From Dermanyssus gallinae (lineage: Eukaryota; Arthropoda; Arachnida; Mesostigmata; Dermanyssidae): DNA of 64,000 nucleotides. Made by a program: the position numbers and the translations under genes. This document shows, in pieces, positions 1-11,949 of the stretch. The notes beneath the pieces are model-generated. The model had not been told where the DNA came from. It did no database searches and saw only the letters and a list, made by a program, of their open reading frames with translations. How positions within the stretch are numbered: the stretch's first letter is position 1; the number at the start of each line of letters is the position of its first letter. The stretch covers positions 186,001 to 250,000 of the forward strand of contig QVRM01005974.1 of assembly GCA_003439945.1 (NCBI GenBank), read 5' to 3'.

Positions 1-396
1 ATAAAATTTCGCAGCAAGCACGCGTAGTTGTTTCTTGGGGCGCCTAGAGGAGGGTCTAAAGGAGCTACGAAGAAGAAACGTCGAATGTTGCTGAAGATGC
101 AATGCAGCTTTGCATTTGGCCGCTGGCGACTATTGACCTTCTACCTGCCGATTTAGAGTCCTGTGAATAATGTGTACTTTGATTGCAAAACATTAGGCTA
201 GGCATCAGTAGCCCTACACCGCTGACGCGTCCTTGCTAAATGTCATCCCTGCATGGCTCAGTGGCTTGACACTCGTAAAGCCGCTTCTGTCTCCAAGTTA
301 TTTTAGCTTTTTGCGGCTACCAAAATAAGATGATATTCAAGTTTCAAGATATCTCTGTTTTTTCTCTCTCTGCTGTTGATATCTCTGTTGTATTAA

Positions 397-400
<4 letters not shown>

Positions 401-472
<72 letters not shown>
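401..472. repeat. (TA)n microsatellite
   Basis: About 36 uninterrupted TA units. Open frames of alternating Tyr-Ile read across it are artefacts. Confidence 0.97.
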
Positions 473-473
<1 letters not shown>

Positions 474-1841
474 CTTTTATCAAAAAGGTATATTGAATAC
501 ATATGATATTAATGGATCGTATTGACTGACACTCACAATATATCTTAGACATCAAGTAGATAGATGGCGCGCTGAAATCAATATACGAGTCAGCTGCTGC
601 GGTGAGAAACGAACCTGTTTTCTGGCGGCCAAGCATAGATTTATCGATGGTTGAAGATTGGCACATCACGTCAAGCAAACCGTTTTCAAATAGGTGTGTT
701 AGTCTTCAACTTGGCGAAGAGCTCTGGCCGGAGTCCGCAGTACTCCCAATAGGAACTCGCTGCTTTTTCTGCAAAAAAAAAAAGAGAAAAGTCTTGTTTG
801 GGACGCAACCGCACTCTCACGACTTGCAACACTAGTGCGGATGCTAACAAGGTTTGCCGTGGCGTGGATTCCTAAGTGATGTGTAGAATTCTTAGAAAAC
901 TACATTATATATGAGCTCTATAATCATAATCAACTGCGCCATGATTTAGAATAACGCTCTTGGCAGGAGAAAGTAGCATACTGTTCTCGGAGCACCACTA
1001 GACAATGTCATCAAGAGCAGACTGCAGGTTGCACGATGTCGAACTCTTCAGAAACTGTCAGTCGCTTAAAATGGCTTTGACTCATTGAAGCACGCATAAG
1101 TGTATACCTACATAATTTTTAAAAGTAGAAGAACATTATTAACTATATATTACAAACGCACATAACACCGCATTTTAGTCAGTGTTAAAACAAAGCAACA
1201 CTTTTTGGACATTTATACCCATTGCCAAATCCTACGTCATCTCCAACAAGTTAACTGCACGTTGAAAGATGTGGTGTAACTCCAATTTTAAGCACGGTCC
1301 GTCACGTGGTATTTTTTAAAAAAACAAGAGGGAAAAATGTTTTTAGGCACGCTGCGCAATGCTATACGCCGGCTGGTAGCTCGGTGACTACCAAAGCCTT
1401 TGTATTACATGCTAAAACCCTCATACCTCCTGTCATCCCCCATAACCGGGTCCTATAGGTGAAACTAATATTGCTCACAGTTAAGGATGGTGGAGTTTAG
1501 TCTCTTGTAACCTACCGATTGACTGGCACACTTAAACCTATCCTCAGGCTCTCTGAAATCAAAGCTCATGCCATTCTGCTTTGACAATGGCATATCCAAG
1601 TTGACCTGCTCACCTACATATATGTCTGAATCGACTCTTGATATGCTGGTAACTGCCAACACCGACAAGATCGAAAATATGATAATTGCTCCGCCTCCAT
1701 TACAATCCAATCATAACACCATAACGCGTAATGTTATACGTAGAGGCCTCGTCTACACATGCCAAATTGATACGGGCGACTTGGCAATGAATTTCTGCAT
1801 ACTATTGCTATTAATTTAGACTGGCGCCACTTTACCTTGTT

Positions 1842-1843
<2 letters not shown>
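473..1843. other. Unassigned intergenic sequence
   Basis: No recognisable gene. A minus-strand frame at 1465-1710 encodes a hydrophobic stretch followed by a short Cys-containing tail, which looks like a secreted peptide. It has no ATG, and a stop lies directly upstream, so it could at best be an exon fragment. Confidence 0.5.
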
Positions 1844-1888
<45 letters not shown>

Positions 1889-1896
1889 TATATATT
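1844..1896. repeat. (TA)n microsatellite
   Basis: TA repeat with one AAA interruption. Confidence 0.95.
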
Positions 1897-2098
1897 GGTA
1901 CACGCACATCGAATTTCGGTTCTTTCTGCCACATCGGCATCGTGAGTGAGTGGGTACAGTAGAGCCGTTAGTAAAGGTTGCCCGAGCATCGCGCCTCCTT
2001 ATGGTGCCTGCTGTCGGATCTAGGTGGAGCGTCAGCCACTGGTGAAAATTCCTATACTAGCTCGCTGCGTTCGTCGAGAACCTCTAAAACAGTTCACT

Positions 2099-2353
2099 AT
2101 GGTAAAGGGAGCCGGTTACGGTTACACGATCTCGCTTGACCTCGCGCGGCAAATGGCGAAGACTCCACCTAATCCGCGGGTAAGAGACCTTAATGAAATC
2201 GACTTCGTGAACAGCCTGCCTAATGATCCAACAGAGCACGCGTGCCGAACGAGTGAAGCGGTACACCATGAAGATGACGACAACGATTTGAGATCTCGTA
2301 TGGAGGGGTCCTCCCTTTTGTCTGCAGTAGTTTCTCCCCGGTCAGCTGAGTGA
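2099..2353 (+). CDS. Hypothetical open frame, possible exon
   Basis: An ATG at 2099 opens 84 codons to a TGA. I recognise no family. The predicted product begins with a Gly/Tyr-rich stretch, then Lys-Thr-Pro-Pro-Asn-Pro, and has an acidic centre (HEDDDNDL). No zinc knuckle, transmembrane segment or catalytic motif is visible. The region is GC-richer than its surroundings, which weakly favours coding or 5' gene sequence over repeat DNA. Two long minus-strand frames overlap (2122-2505 and 2220-2501), so the open frame may simply reflect composition. No splice structure could be established. Treat it as a candidate only. Confidence 0.2.
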   Translation: MVKGAGYGYTISLDLARQMAKTPPNPRVRDLNEIDFVNSLPNDPTEHACRTSEAVHHEDDDNDLRSRMEGSSLLSAVVSPRSAE

Positions 2354-2539
2354 AGGCGAAGAACAAACAAAGATGCCGCCAGGTTAGCCGGGCGCACATT
2401 CCGAGCAGAGACCTGCACGCACCCCCAACGTTGCATCGTCCGCTGCTTGCAAACCGTCGTCGTCGTCGTCGGACCTGCTTTAATAGGAAACTCCGACGCA
2501 CCCACTATTTGATAGCTTTTGCGCGACTACGATAGAATC

Positions 2540-4410
2540 TGCAGGCTAGCAGGGGCGTGGGCTTCACGATGCTTTTAACGGCGTGTTCGGTTTATGTATG
2601 TTCTAGGGTTAACACAGTCACCACCCTCGGCCCTGCTAGTGACTTCGGTAATTCATTGGAATGACCAGCGTTCTTAGAGAGGAGGCATTGTTGTCTAAGG
2701 CTTGTATTCGTGCAAAATGCAAGTTAGAAATCAAGATGTATCTTCGCATTTTCTCTTTACTTTAGCCTTAGGCAGTGATTGTAGAAGACATAAGGGCAAT
2801 CGACGCAGAAGCGAGCACAAACTAAGTAAATGTATATATACCTTTTCATAGCTAAAAATAGCGACTTAAAGAGAAACGGTCGTAAAGGACGTCTCGCTCG
2901 CAGACTTTCGCACACGTTTTTTCCCGCTCAGTTCTAACGGCCCATCCAGGCAAGATTGCTCAGCAAGATTGCCGACTTCAGGTCTTTCGCGGTGGCTTTA
3001 GCTGGGCAAGAAGCTGTGCAGCCTTTTTACTCGTCCCTATTCCTCTTCATATGCTGCCTTGCATTTTTTTCTCCCTCTCGGTATCCCCATACATTTACGT
3101 GGTTTATTACTTTCCAAACCAGTTAGCTATATACGCTTACCGGTCGGAGCGTCTCTTTTAAGTTTCGGCACAATATGCTCGTTGAATTTCCATCGTCGGC
3201 ATAATGATGTACTAAGTCTCTTCGTACACTTCTGTTTTGGAGAGGAGGCGTTTATGGCGGGGCAGAGAGGCGACCTTATCGTAAAATCGCGTATCGCATA
3301 ACCCCCTTCCTCTACCTCGCCGCTAGATATCTTTCAACGAGGAAATCTTTCCTCTAGAGCGCGTATTGCTGAACCGCTTCTCCGTAGACAATCTTTTATG
3401 CCCTTTCATACAGAGCAGCGATACCACATAGAGAATATTTCCCTTTTTCATTTTTTTTCGACGCTTCAGTGCATCCACTCATTCGCAGTTTTCTTTTAAT
3501 TTGTTATTAAGTCTTCTACGCAAGGTAACAAACTCTCTTTATTAATCCGCCAAATGCGTTTTATTAGTATTACTTCTTTTTTTTTGCTAACGGCACAAAT
3601 TATCGATTGAGCACAGCAGAAGCCAAAGACGTGTTACGCATTAGCTACCCGGGCCACGCTCACGAGACACCTTGTTGTGTTTAAAACGCTCAGATATGGC
3701 ACAGATATACAGTTGCCCGAGTGTTTCTACTAATACTACTATTTTTAGAGGTTTGATAAGCTCCTTATCGTGAGAAAGTTGACGGATTGTTTAGTTCCAA
3801 TAGGGGTTACCGAGAGTCAGCATATTGTTTATTAAAACGAAAGCTTATATACTACCACTCTAATCGACTATCAAAACATATAAGGTCTGAAAGTCCTAGC
3901 GAAGCTTTGTAGATTAATTCCTTTATACATTAGCCGTCGTCTTGTAGATGTTGTGTCTCTTAGAACCTATGTTGTTCTTAGAACTCATATTAAAGTAAAG
4001 TATATAAAAGACAGTATATATAACTGTAAATTAAAACCAACTTGGATTACAAAAAAGCAATTACGACGCCATGAAGCTGAAACTAAACTTCACAAACCAG
4101 ATGAGATTTTTCCAAGATTGCTTCTCTGTTGGCTCTTTGTACACTAAAACTATTGACTATGTGTACTCACTTATCTGCAACACAGTGAATACGTCCCACA
4201 TCGTCTGTTGCCGACGGACAGCAGAATGAAGACAGTTTGAATTGCGCAAACATTCTAAATAAATACACACACTATTTGTACTTTCTATAATCGTTGCGTT
4301 TACTGTGCATAAAAGCGGACTGGAGGGCTACGCGGTTAAACCACGCTTCTTTAAACCAGTAAATCTATCCGTGCTCAACAAACAATGAATTCCTAGCAGT
4401 ATTAATCCAA
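2540..4410. other. Unassigned sequence
   Basis: I see no gene, transposon motif or inverted repeat. It is AT-rich, with short homopolymer T tracts around 3450-3590. Confidence 0.5.
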
Positions 4411-4430
4411 ATATATATATATATATATAT
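4411..4430. repeat. (TA)n microsatellite
   Basis: About 10 AT units just upstream of the SINE target duplication. Confidence 0.9.
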
Positions 4431-4467
4431 AAGAATGTAGTTTTGCTCACCGTATCTTCACTACCGG

Positions 4468-4652
4468 TCGAGCCCGGTGGCGTGGTGGCATGCGTCTGCG
4501 CCTCGCGACCGGAGGAGACACGGAATAGGTGCGCGGGTTCGAGCCCCACCGTTGCACATTTGTATTTATGGGGGTCCGGCTATGAAGCAATGCGAAGAGC
4601 AGTCCCATGGACGTTAAATCTTGGCTAAGAGTTAGCCCCGAACGGATTTTTT
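4468..4652 (+). mobile_element. tRNA-derived SINE, family A, copy 1
   Basis: The 185-bp element is bounded by a perfect 15-bp direct repeat, TATCTTCACTACCGG, at 4453-4467 and 4653-4667. This is a target-site duplication and proves retroposition. The head is tRNA-like, with a GTGGCGTGGTGGCATG A-box-like segment and a B box, GGTTCGAGCCC, at 4536-4546. The tail is unrelated to tRNA and ends near a T-rich stretch. Related copies lie at 15.8 kb (minus) and 20.25 kb (plus). The perfect duplication suggests a young insertion. It would be transcribed by Pol III from its internal promoter and depend on a LINE for mobility; the partner LINE cannot be named here. Confidence 0.85.
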
Positions 4653-4837
4653 TATCTTCACTACCGGGCACCTGCCCACTCACAACCTTAAGGTCGCTTC
4701 GTCAGTCCGCGCACGTCGCACTCCCGCTGCACCGTTGGGCGTCCTGTCCCGGTCGCCGCAGGGAACAGTCTGACTGAAGTTCGGAAAAGAAAATACGCCT
4801 AAAAATGGCAATCCTTTGTTAAAAAAATTATGTTTAT

Positions 4838-4850
4838 TAAAAAAAAAAAA

Positions 4851-4881
<31 letters not shown>

Positions 4882-4896
4882 ATATATTTTTTTTTT
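4838..4896. repeat. A-run/(TA)n/T-run palindromic tract
   Basis: About 12 A, then (AT)n, then about 10 T, so the tract is self-complementary. It borders the foldback fragment that follows. Confidence 0.9.
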
Positions 4897-5180
4897 AAGG
4901 TCTGGTAGAACTCGGCACGAAAATCTTTTTTCCCAATGGCATGAGGAATCTGCATAATCTAAATGACACCCGACGCATGCTAGAGAAAGGCGAATAGCGG
5001 GATTAAGAAGCGTCACAAAAAGTCGATAAGTTGTTATGTCTTACGATGTTATGTCTGCCATTACTACGACCAAAAGTGTATGCCCAAAAGACTATTCTCA
5101 GGCAATAGCAAATTTACTGCCCATCAATTTTGTACCAAAGGTATGGTGCTGCGTCACTTGTTTTTCTTGCACTTTTACTA
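4896..5180 (+). mobile_element. Foldback family 1 fragment (one partial arm)
   Basis: Segments match the arm of the 7030-8185 element and the 41.5-kb copy. They include AGGTCTGGTAGAACTCGGCA, the ACACCCGACG...CTAGAGAAAGGCGAATAGC block, and the block reading AAAAGACTATTCTCAGGCAA through GGTGCTGCGTCAC. Parts of the arm are deleted and no opposing arm is present, so this is a solo, decayed half. Confidence 0.7.
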
Positions 5181-5184
5181 AGTA

Positions 5185-6930
5185 GAGGTAACGTACCCAC
5201 CATGAGCGAGTTACGGGGGGGGGTGGGGTACACATGGGTAACTATAAATTCGCTGGATCTGCGGTCTAAATCTGGCAAAGGTTAGGTATAGGCACTGAGC
5301 GAAATGCGAGCAGCGAGCCTTAGTAGAAGGCCTAGGCGGCAGGAGGTAGCGGTCATTTCGAAATACCTCTCATCGCCACTATTATAACAGTTGTTGGTCG
5401 GCCCCCGAGTTGGTCGGTGACGAGATGCGCCGTGCGTAGTGAACCTAGGCAGAGTGTAATAATGGCCGCCGCGACAAGTATGAAGGCGCAACAAAATCAA
5501 ATTGCTCTATACGCATGTACTCGTATATGCCCATCAGAGGTGAATTTTCGATCGAGGTGTTTCATGTCAACAAAAATGGCTCACAAAAAAAAGAGTAAAG
5601 CCGTACTCGTCTCGTAGGGTTGCGGAAAAGCAAAGTTTTAGGCAGCAGCAGCACTTCGTCAAATCGGCAGCTGTGATTGCTGTGGCAGCATCATCGCAGA
5701 TAAGGTAGACAGATTGAGTAGAACGAAACAGTTGATGCAATTGAAGCCGTGCTGAGTGTGGGCAGCCGACCGCAGCTGATCGAATCTCTTTCCATCCGCT
5801 GATCGAATCGGCGTTTAGGCGTTTCTAGCAAACTTTGAGCGCTGCTCTCTGATGTAGGGCATCCCGCGGATGAGCACCTAAATAGGGTGATACTGCTGAT
5901 GACGATTTGCATATTAGAAGTTTACGCCACGTGCTGAACTAAACGACCTAGTCATGCAGGTTGCGTGAATAAGTGGCCTCAGCGGCAAACATCTGCAAGA
6001 GATGGATAAACCGCGGCGTTTGTAGGAACGTGGCCATAAACGGCACTCTCTGCAAACAAATTCGAGAGTGACATATTCTCGACAAGACTCGTTCAACGTC
6101 ATTATCCGCCGCCTCTAACGTGAACGCCTTTCGCCCAGCGGCAGTCCGCCTATTGACGTGAATGGAACTAAGTGTAGGTAGATTACTCAGTCAAAGGCTG
6201 TCCCGTTTAGAAGCGCAGGCAAGACACAGAGTACATTTTACTACTACTACGTGGTTTCGTATACCTGCGTAGCGCGTACCTGTTGGATATCGATGCACTT
6301 TTCGGTACATAGGAAAGAAGCGTAAAACGGTGTGAACTTCGCATAAACTGGACACGTTTTTTTTATGCCATGGCCAGACTCCACCATGCAGACCTAACTC
6401 AACGGGACTGGCTGGAATTGTTCAGGCACTTGCAGACAAAATGGTAAGGTCACACCTGCCCTCGGGGATGAATGATAGCACCACCCAGAGAAGTGCCAGT
6501 GCAGGCGCCAAGGCATTTTGAAAAAAAAATTCACTGCATCTCTCACACACAACGTTCGATGATATTTCCATATTTATGATACAGCCACGACGCTGCACAC
6601 ACAGTCGCGAGCGGTGGCTGATGTTATCCAAGGCCATTCGCGGTGACGGGTCGGCGACGCCGGCAGTCGAAGGCACTGTAACAATAATTCATTCGATCGA
6701 ACAACGCGTCGATGACGCGTGGGAGACGTTTGCTGTCCGATCGCGATCGGTTCTTTCTGGTGGCCCCGACACGGTATTCTGCCGTGCGCTATCTGCGGTG
6801 ATTTTCGGGGCACCTGACAATGCCGTTTATCAAAAAGGTATAATATGCACGGGCGGAGCGCGCAGGTGTCGTGCGGGCCTACTGATCAAGTGTCGCTGCT
6901 TGTGCTCGTATGACCCAGTCAAAGACCTAT
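5185..6930. other. Unassigned sequence
   Basis: No recognisable gene. There is a short G run at 5215-5223. The stretch at 6590-6900 is GC-rich and open on the plus strand into the following TA array, but the reading shows no family motif. Confidence 0.45.
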
Positions 6931-6931
6931 T

Positions 6932-6933
<2 letters not shown>

Positions 6934-7029
<96 letters not shown>
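6934..7029. repeat. (TA)n array, left of foldback
   Basis: About 48 TA units with one G interruption. The foldback element begins directly at its right edge. Confidence 0.97.
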
Positions 7030-8182
7030 CAGGGTGTTCCTATTTGTGTGGCCAAAACGCTAGGGTATGGTCAAACTCGGTGAGAAAATCATTTTTGCCA
7101 ATGGGTGGAAGCCGGGAAAACGTTTTGTTTAGGAGTGAGGATGAAATTTATAAAAGCAGTTATTCAGCCTTTTTTCTTCTACATAGTTGTGCAAAATATA
7201 CGTTTGCGAGAGAACCAGTCAGCGCACAAAGGAACCGATCATACCGGCGTGTTTGGCGGAAAATTCTGCACAATAAAGTATACATAACTAGCTTGCGTAG
7301 CAAAAAGCGAATAGCCAGATTAAGGAAAGTCATAAAAAGTCAAAATGTTACGTCAACGCTTTTTTGTGCAACATCGTAATTTTTTCCATTACGACCGAAA
7401 ATGTACGTTCAAAAGACTACTCTCAGGCAATAGCAAATTTCATGCCCACTGCATTCGTACCAAAGTGATGGTGCTGCGTTACGTAGTTGCCAAGTAACTA
7501 AGCTTTTTCGATAGCCATATCGAAAACGAAGGCATGCATATTTCCATAGGGCGTATGAGAAAGTTAGGTACATATTTTGAGGTTTGGTAGAACTCAACAA
7601 GAGAATGAATTTTCCTAGTGGAAGGAGGGGGCGGAAACGTCTTGGCAAATTTTTACGGTTCTGAACGTGAAAACTTGCACGTAAAACATAACAACTATGA
7701 CTGTCGAAAAAGCTTAGTGACTTGACAACTACGTAACGCAGCACCATCACCTTGATACGAAAATGATGGGCATTAAATCTGCTATTGCCTGAGAGTAGTC
7801 TTTTGGACGTGCATTTTTGGTCGTAATGAAAAAAATTACGATGTTGCACAAAAAAGCGTTAACGTAACATTTCGACTTTTTATGACTTTCCTTAATCTGG
7901 CTATTCGCTTTTTGCTACGCAAGCTAGTAATGTATACTTTATTGTGCAGAATTTTCCGCCAAACACACCGGTATGATCGGTTCCTTTGTGCGTAGACTGG
8001 TTCTCCCGCAAGCGTAGATTTTGCACAACTATGTAGAAGAAAAAAGGCTGAATAACTGCTTTTATAAATTTCATCCTCACTCCTAAACAAAACGTTTTCC
8101 CGACTTCCACCCATTGGCAAAAATGATTTTCTCACCGAGTTTGACCACACCCTAGCGTTTTGGCCACACAAATAGGAACACC

Positions 8183-8185
<3 letters not shown>
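7030..8185. mobile_element. Long-inverted-repeat (foldback/MITE-like) element, family 1
   Basis: A 1156-bp element starts CAGGGTGTTCCTATTTGTGT and ends with its reverse complement. The left arm (7030-7519) and right arm (7696-8185) are both about 490 bp and mostly complementary, separated by a 176-bp loop (7520-7695). TA dinucleotides flank both ends (7028-7029 and 8186-8187), as expected for a Tc1/mariner-type TA target duplication. The flanks are themselves a (TA)n array, so the duplication cannot be distinguished from the array. The arms contain open frames of 60-150 codons that are mirror readings of each other and match no transposase known to me. I infer a non-autonomous DNA element mobilised in trans. 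A transcript across it would fold into a very long hairpin. Confidence 0.85.

Positions 8186-8226
<41 letters not shown>
8186..8226. repeat. (TA)n array, right of foldback
   Basis: Continuation of the TA array interrupted by the 7030-8185 element. Confidence 0.95.
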
Positions 8227-8228
<2 letters not shown>

Positions 8229-8329
8229 CCTGCAAGAAAACAGCATAGTAGTTAGTCTATTGAGTCAACAATGGCTCTATATTTTGATATATTTGTGTGC
8301 ACGCGCGCACAGTCTTTACAATAGGTGTA

Positions 8330-9540
8330 GGTGCTTGTTCGTTACCACCTGCACTCTCTCCGCTCTCAACGCAGCGCGAGCAGTCGGGCGGCATCGGAAA
8401 ACTTGGCCGATTGCTCAATCACCTCGCCGGAAACGCGGACGGTTGGACAACGGAGGAGATTGATGCTGCTTCAACCACTAAGTTCAAGGTTAGGGATGTT
8501 TCGAAAGTTGATAAGAAGCTGCTGCGGATATGGGTACCCTAAAGACTACTGTTGATTCTAATGCGACACCAGCTGCCGATGGCCACAATGCAGAGTGCAA
8601 TTATTTAACCTCTTCGACTGATGCTGGTTCATCATAGGTAGAGCAGGCCCGAAAGTTATCGGTTGTCGGCAAAACGCCGCCCAACTTCGACCCTTTAGGT
8701 GTATAGGTAGTTATCTAGGTTAGGTTAGTCTGGGTTTAGTCGGTATATGAGTTCTACACTTGTCAGTGCTAATTGGGCAGCGACGCAGTGCATTTAGCAT
8801 TCCCGAATGATTACCAGAGAACTGGTTACTAGCTGTGAACTAGACAAACCTTTGAATATCTGCTTCGAGTTTTACCTTCTCTACCCGCTTTCGAAGCCAG
8901 AATCTAAATCTAGTGTCACTAACGTATGGCTTAACACTTTAAAACAGGCTACCGAAATCATTAAGATATCAACTCTACTTGACATTCCCGTGCTTAGCAA
9001 GTGTGATTTGAAAGGGTACAGAGCAAATAAGCTGAATTCAGTAAAGATTTCTCCGATAATGATATCATGTCTGCAATAAAAGACGTTTATGCCGTCTCAG
9101 CCAATATGAAGTTGCTTGTTTAATAGGGCTGGCTCCGAGTGCTGTACCCACAAACAGAGTACTTACCCAGTTCAGCAAGGACTGCCGTCTAAAGCATTCC
9201 TAGTATTTAGAACGTGTAAATAAAAGACTACATGTTACAAGTAAAGGACACATGGTACATGTGCTTAGCGAAAAATGTTATTGCCGCAAACTGCCGCAAC
9301 AATTAAGCATGCAAACAGTGCGGTAGATCAGAAAGTCTTGCGGCAAACTGCAGAAATGCTGCCAAATGCGTAACGTGTAAGGGCCAATACGCATTGTTCT
9401 CTCTCTTCACATGCCCACTTCGTATATGTAGAGTTAAACAGCCTTTACGGAATGCCGATTTATGCAGTAGGAAGTACCAGGGAGCTTCCAAACGCCACGT
9501 CTCTAAACGTTGTTGGCCTCATACACACATGATTATAATG
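8330..9540 (+). pseudogene. Degenerate LINE ORF1-like (gag) region
   Basis: Short open pieces lie at 8297-8542 and 8807-9079, followed by a Cys-rich stretch near 9312-9420. That stretch reads CKQCGRSESLAANC followed by CVTCKGQYALF...C. The spacing fits the Cys-X2-Cys-X4-His-X4-Cys knuckle of non-LTR retrotransposon ORF1 proteins, with the His replaced by Ser, and the CVTC segment is a second knuckle. Frames are broken by several stops. The position upstream of an endonuclease-RT relic in the same orientation (from 10.46 kb) suggests one old element, but the 0.9-kb gap between them shows nothing diagnostic. Confidence 0.5.
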
Positions 9541-9620
9541 TTTAAACATACTTACATGAATTAAATGATACTCGTAGTGTAAATACTACACACATTAATA
9601 TAATGTTTAAACATTTTGAT
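9523..9620. repeat. Short imperfect tandem duplication
   Basis: The block ATAATGTTTAAACAT occurs twice, preceded by ACACATGATT and ACACATTAAT respectively, about 66 bp apart. Confidence 0.7.
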
Positions 9621-10461
9621 TCTCGTACAACTATTACAGCTAGCGACTCCTTCCGTTGCAGGCCCCCGTAGCCAAGGTTATCAACCTTGTATTTCGGTGC
9701 AGTTACGGCTACACCGAAACATCTAAAGAATGCCTGAGGTCGTTCTGTACCGTGCCGCTGCTTTTAGTTGTCTCAGTCATTCGTATAATTTCCAGATGTT
9801 TCAAGGTCTACGGTGATCAGCTGAGACAGTCACGTAGATTCTTTCGTACCTATTTTCTCGCTAGAAATCAAGCTGCGATAGTTGGAACCGTATGGCGAAT
9901 CCGCATGGCCACACGTGATCATCGGTACTCCATAGCAACTAAACCGTCTTTGGCACGGCCTTGTTTTTAGTGCTAATTAATTTTATTCTGTTAAGTTCTC
10001 AGAGGCTTGATAATTAAAGCAAATCGATCGCATCCGCTGACGAGGGCACGATTTTCTTTTGCCTCTGATATTGACTCTAAATTGCTACACTGCATTTCGA
10101 AAGTAGAAAAGGCTTAATGTTTTTGAATTATTTGAACCTTTGTCTACGTCAGTAGGACGAACCTACTTTAATCTGGATTAAAGTCCCTAAGGGCTTTCCT
10201 TGCCACAATGTTGGAGGTGCCTCTAATTTATTAGAAATCCCGCGAGCTTGCCCTGGCGTCTTGCTCACTGCTCAATTGGAGGAGCATTCCTCAAAATAAT
10301 CGTTGAATCACATCCACGAAAGCTCTTCGTCTGCAAATCCGAAAATGTCTTTGTGGCTTTAGTCGTCAAGATTGACACACAGTGACTTCTTGTACTTGCG
10401 TTCACATACATCAACTGTTATTATAAAAATATTAGGACATAGTGTATAGTCGTGTGATCCG

Positions 10462-11300
10462 TTGTGTGTGTGTTTTTTTTTCTGTGTGAATTGTTGTAAA
10501 CTTATTAGGATTACCTCCGTCGAATGCCTCAAACGAGCCAACCTCAGGACTAATGCTAAACGGTTAAACTGCATGTATCTAAACACCTGTTCAGCGACCA
10601 AACAATGTGCTATCGACTGTATCCTCCCTTATAGTGTATCCAATAATGTTAAATCTCGACTTTTATGTGAGGCCAGGTTCAAGCAGTCCGTAGCGGACAC
10701 CGAGTTTCCTCTTAACAACAACTTCCGATACTTCCGGCTGGATCATGGCTCGAGGGGCAGATGAGTGTTTATTCTGATCTTAGCTTGGTTAAATTATACA
10801 CTTGCATCATGGGGTATACCCGGTGGACAACATCGCAGTCGATCTACTCACTTCGCACAACAAGTTTCGCCTTTGCTTTGTTTCTATGGATCAAATTCCG
10901 GTGATAGGATCTATCGCGCGCAACGGATCAACTTATGCTGCGACGCTAACCACTTATACTGTCACTCTGACGAACCCGTGTCTATTACTGGCGACTTCAA
11001 TTTGCCTCGAATGGACTGATGGACTGGGCTGCCTGGGAAAACCTCCATTGCTGAATTATTAGGAGCTCTTTCTCTCTCAACTGCAGCATTGAAAACACTC
11101 CACCAATCCAGCTTATCGATGATCCCACGCATAACTCGTCTTCACCCTCGATGTTCTCCCGACCACTCATCCTGGCGCCGTCGACAACATTGACTTCCGC
11201 GAACCGCGAATTGAGAGTTCTGATCACAAGCGTATCTTGTTCGGTGTGAAAATTGACATCACGGTGGCAATTCAGCTGCTGTGAGGGTTCAACTTTCAAT
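10462..11300 (+). pseudogene. LINE endonuclease domain, frameshifted
   Basis: Plus-strand remnants run through an apurinic-type endonuclease (exonuclease-endonuclease-phosphatase fold) in order. They begin with an N-terminal LNC..LNT strand near 10560. A TEFPLNNNFRYFRLDHGSRGRG segment sits near 10700. The conserved GDFNLPRMDW motif, carrying the catalytic Asp and Asn, is near 10995-11020. A late segment ending in SSDHKRILFGV near 11215-11250 holds the catalytic Asp-His. At least three frame changes separate them. The domain nicks target DNA for target-primed reverse transcription. The clade is probably in the CR1/Jockey-like group but is not resolved. Confidence 0.7.
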
Positions 11301-11949
11301 CAATGAATATCGAGATAATGGACAATCACCTCAACCTGATCGACTGGAATTCTCACGTTAATGTTAACGTGATGTACAATAAACTCGCATGACGTGGTCG
11401 CCCCCTGAATGGAGCCTTTACTTCTAGTGAGATCGACAAGACGCCCCTCTATGTAAAGATGAATAAACTAGCATTTTTCCTAGCAGAATCTGTAAAACTA
11501 TTTTTTTTAATTATGCAACAACAGTTAAACGCATGCACATATCATGCAGATCCTTGTAAACCAATACGTGAGAAGGGGCCTGAAATGCACATTGATAACT
11601 ATAATTTTTTTTTTGTTTTGGTGAGAGGGAAAAATGCGTTTGCGCACACCCAGAGCGGGTAGTGTGGGGCTCGATGCCGATGTTGTTGGCATAATACCCA
11701 CTAAAAACCTCTCACCTAAATGGCCTCAGAAAGAGGCGAGGAGCTGGAACCATTCTTTAATATTACTTCAGCGAGAGAGTACTATGACACTGTGTGTCAA
11801 TGTGTTACATTGGCTGCGCCATTGTTGAGATAGATTTTAGTCAGACACGTAACCAATGGTATGACCGCAAATAATCTTTTAGCATATCTTAGCACGGATT
11901 TGTACCCCGACGGGCTTCCTGCATGCCACTTTTAGAAATGACAAATGAT

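Noticed and set aside
1465..1710. Small secreted Cys peptide on the minus strand
   Set aside because: No ATG, a stop directly upstream and no splice acceptor that I can defend. Kept only as a remark.
4465..4560. Functional tRNA gene
   Set aside because: Only the A and B box segments resemble tRNA. The acceptor stem does not pair, and the unit is a 185-bp SINE with a target duplication.
6576..7379. 267-codon open frame on the plus strand
   Set aside because: Its middle third is the Tyr-Ile reading of a (TA)n array and its end is the foldback arm. There is no protein family and the continuity is accidental.
7836..8246. 136-codon minus frame matching the 6576-7379 product
   Set aside because: The identity arises because the two arms are inverted copies. 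It is not a conserved gene pair.
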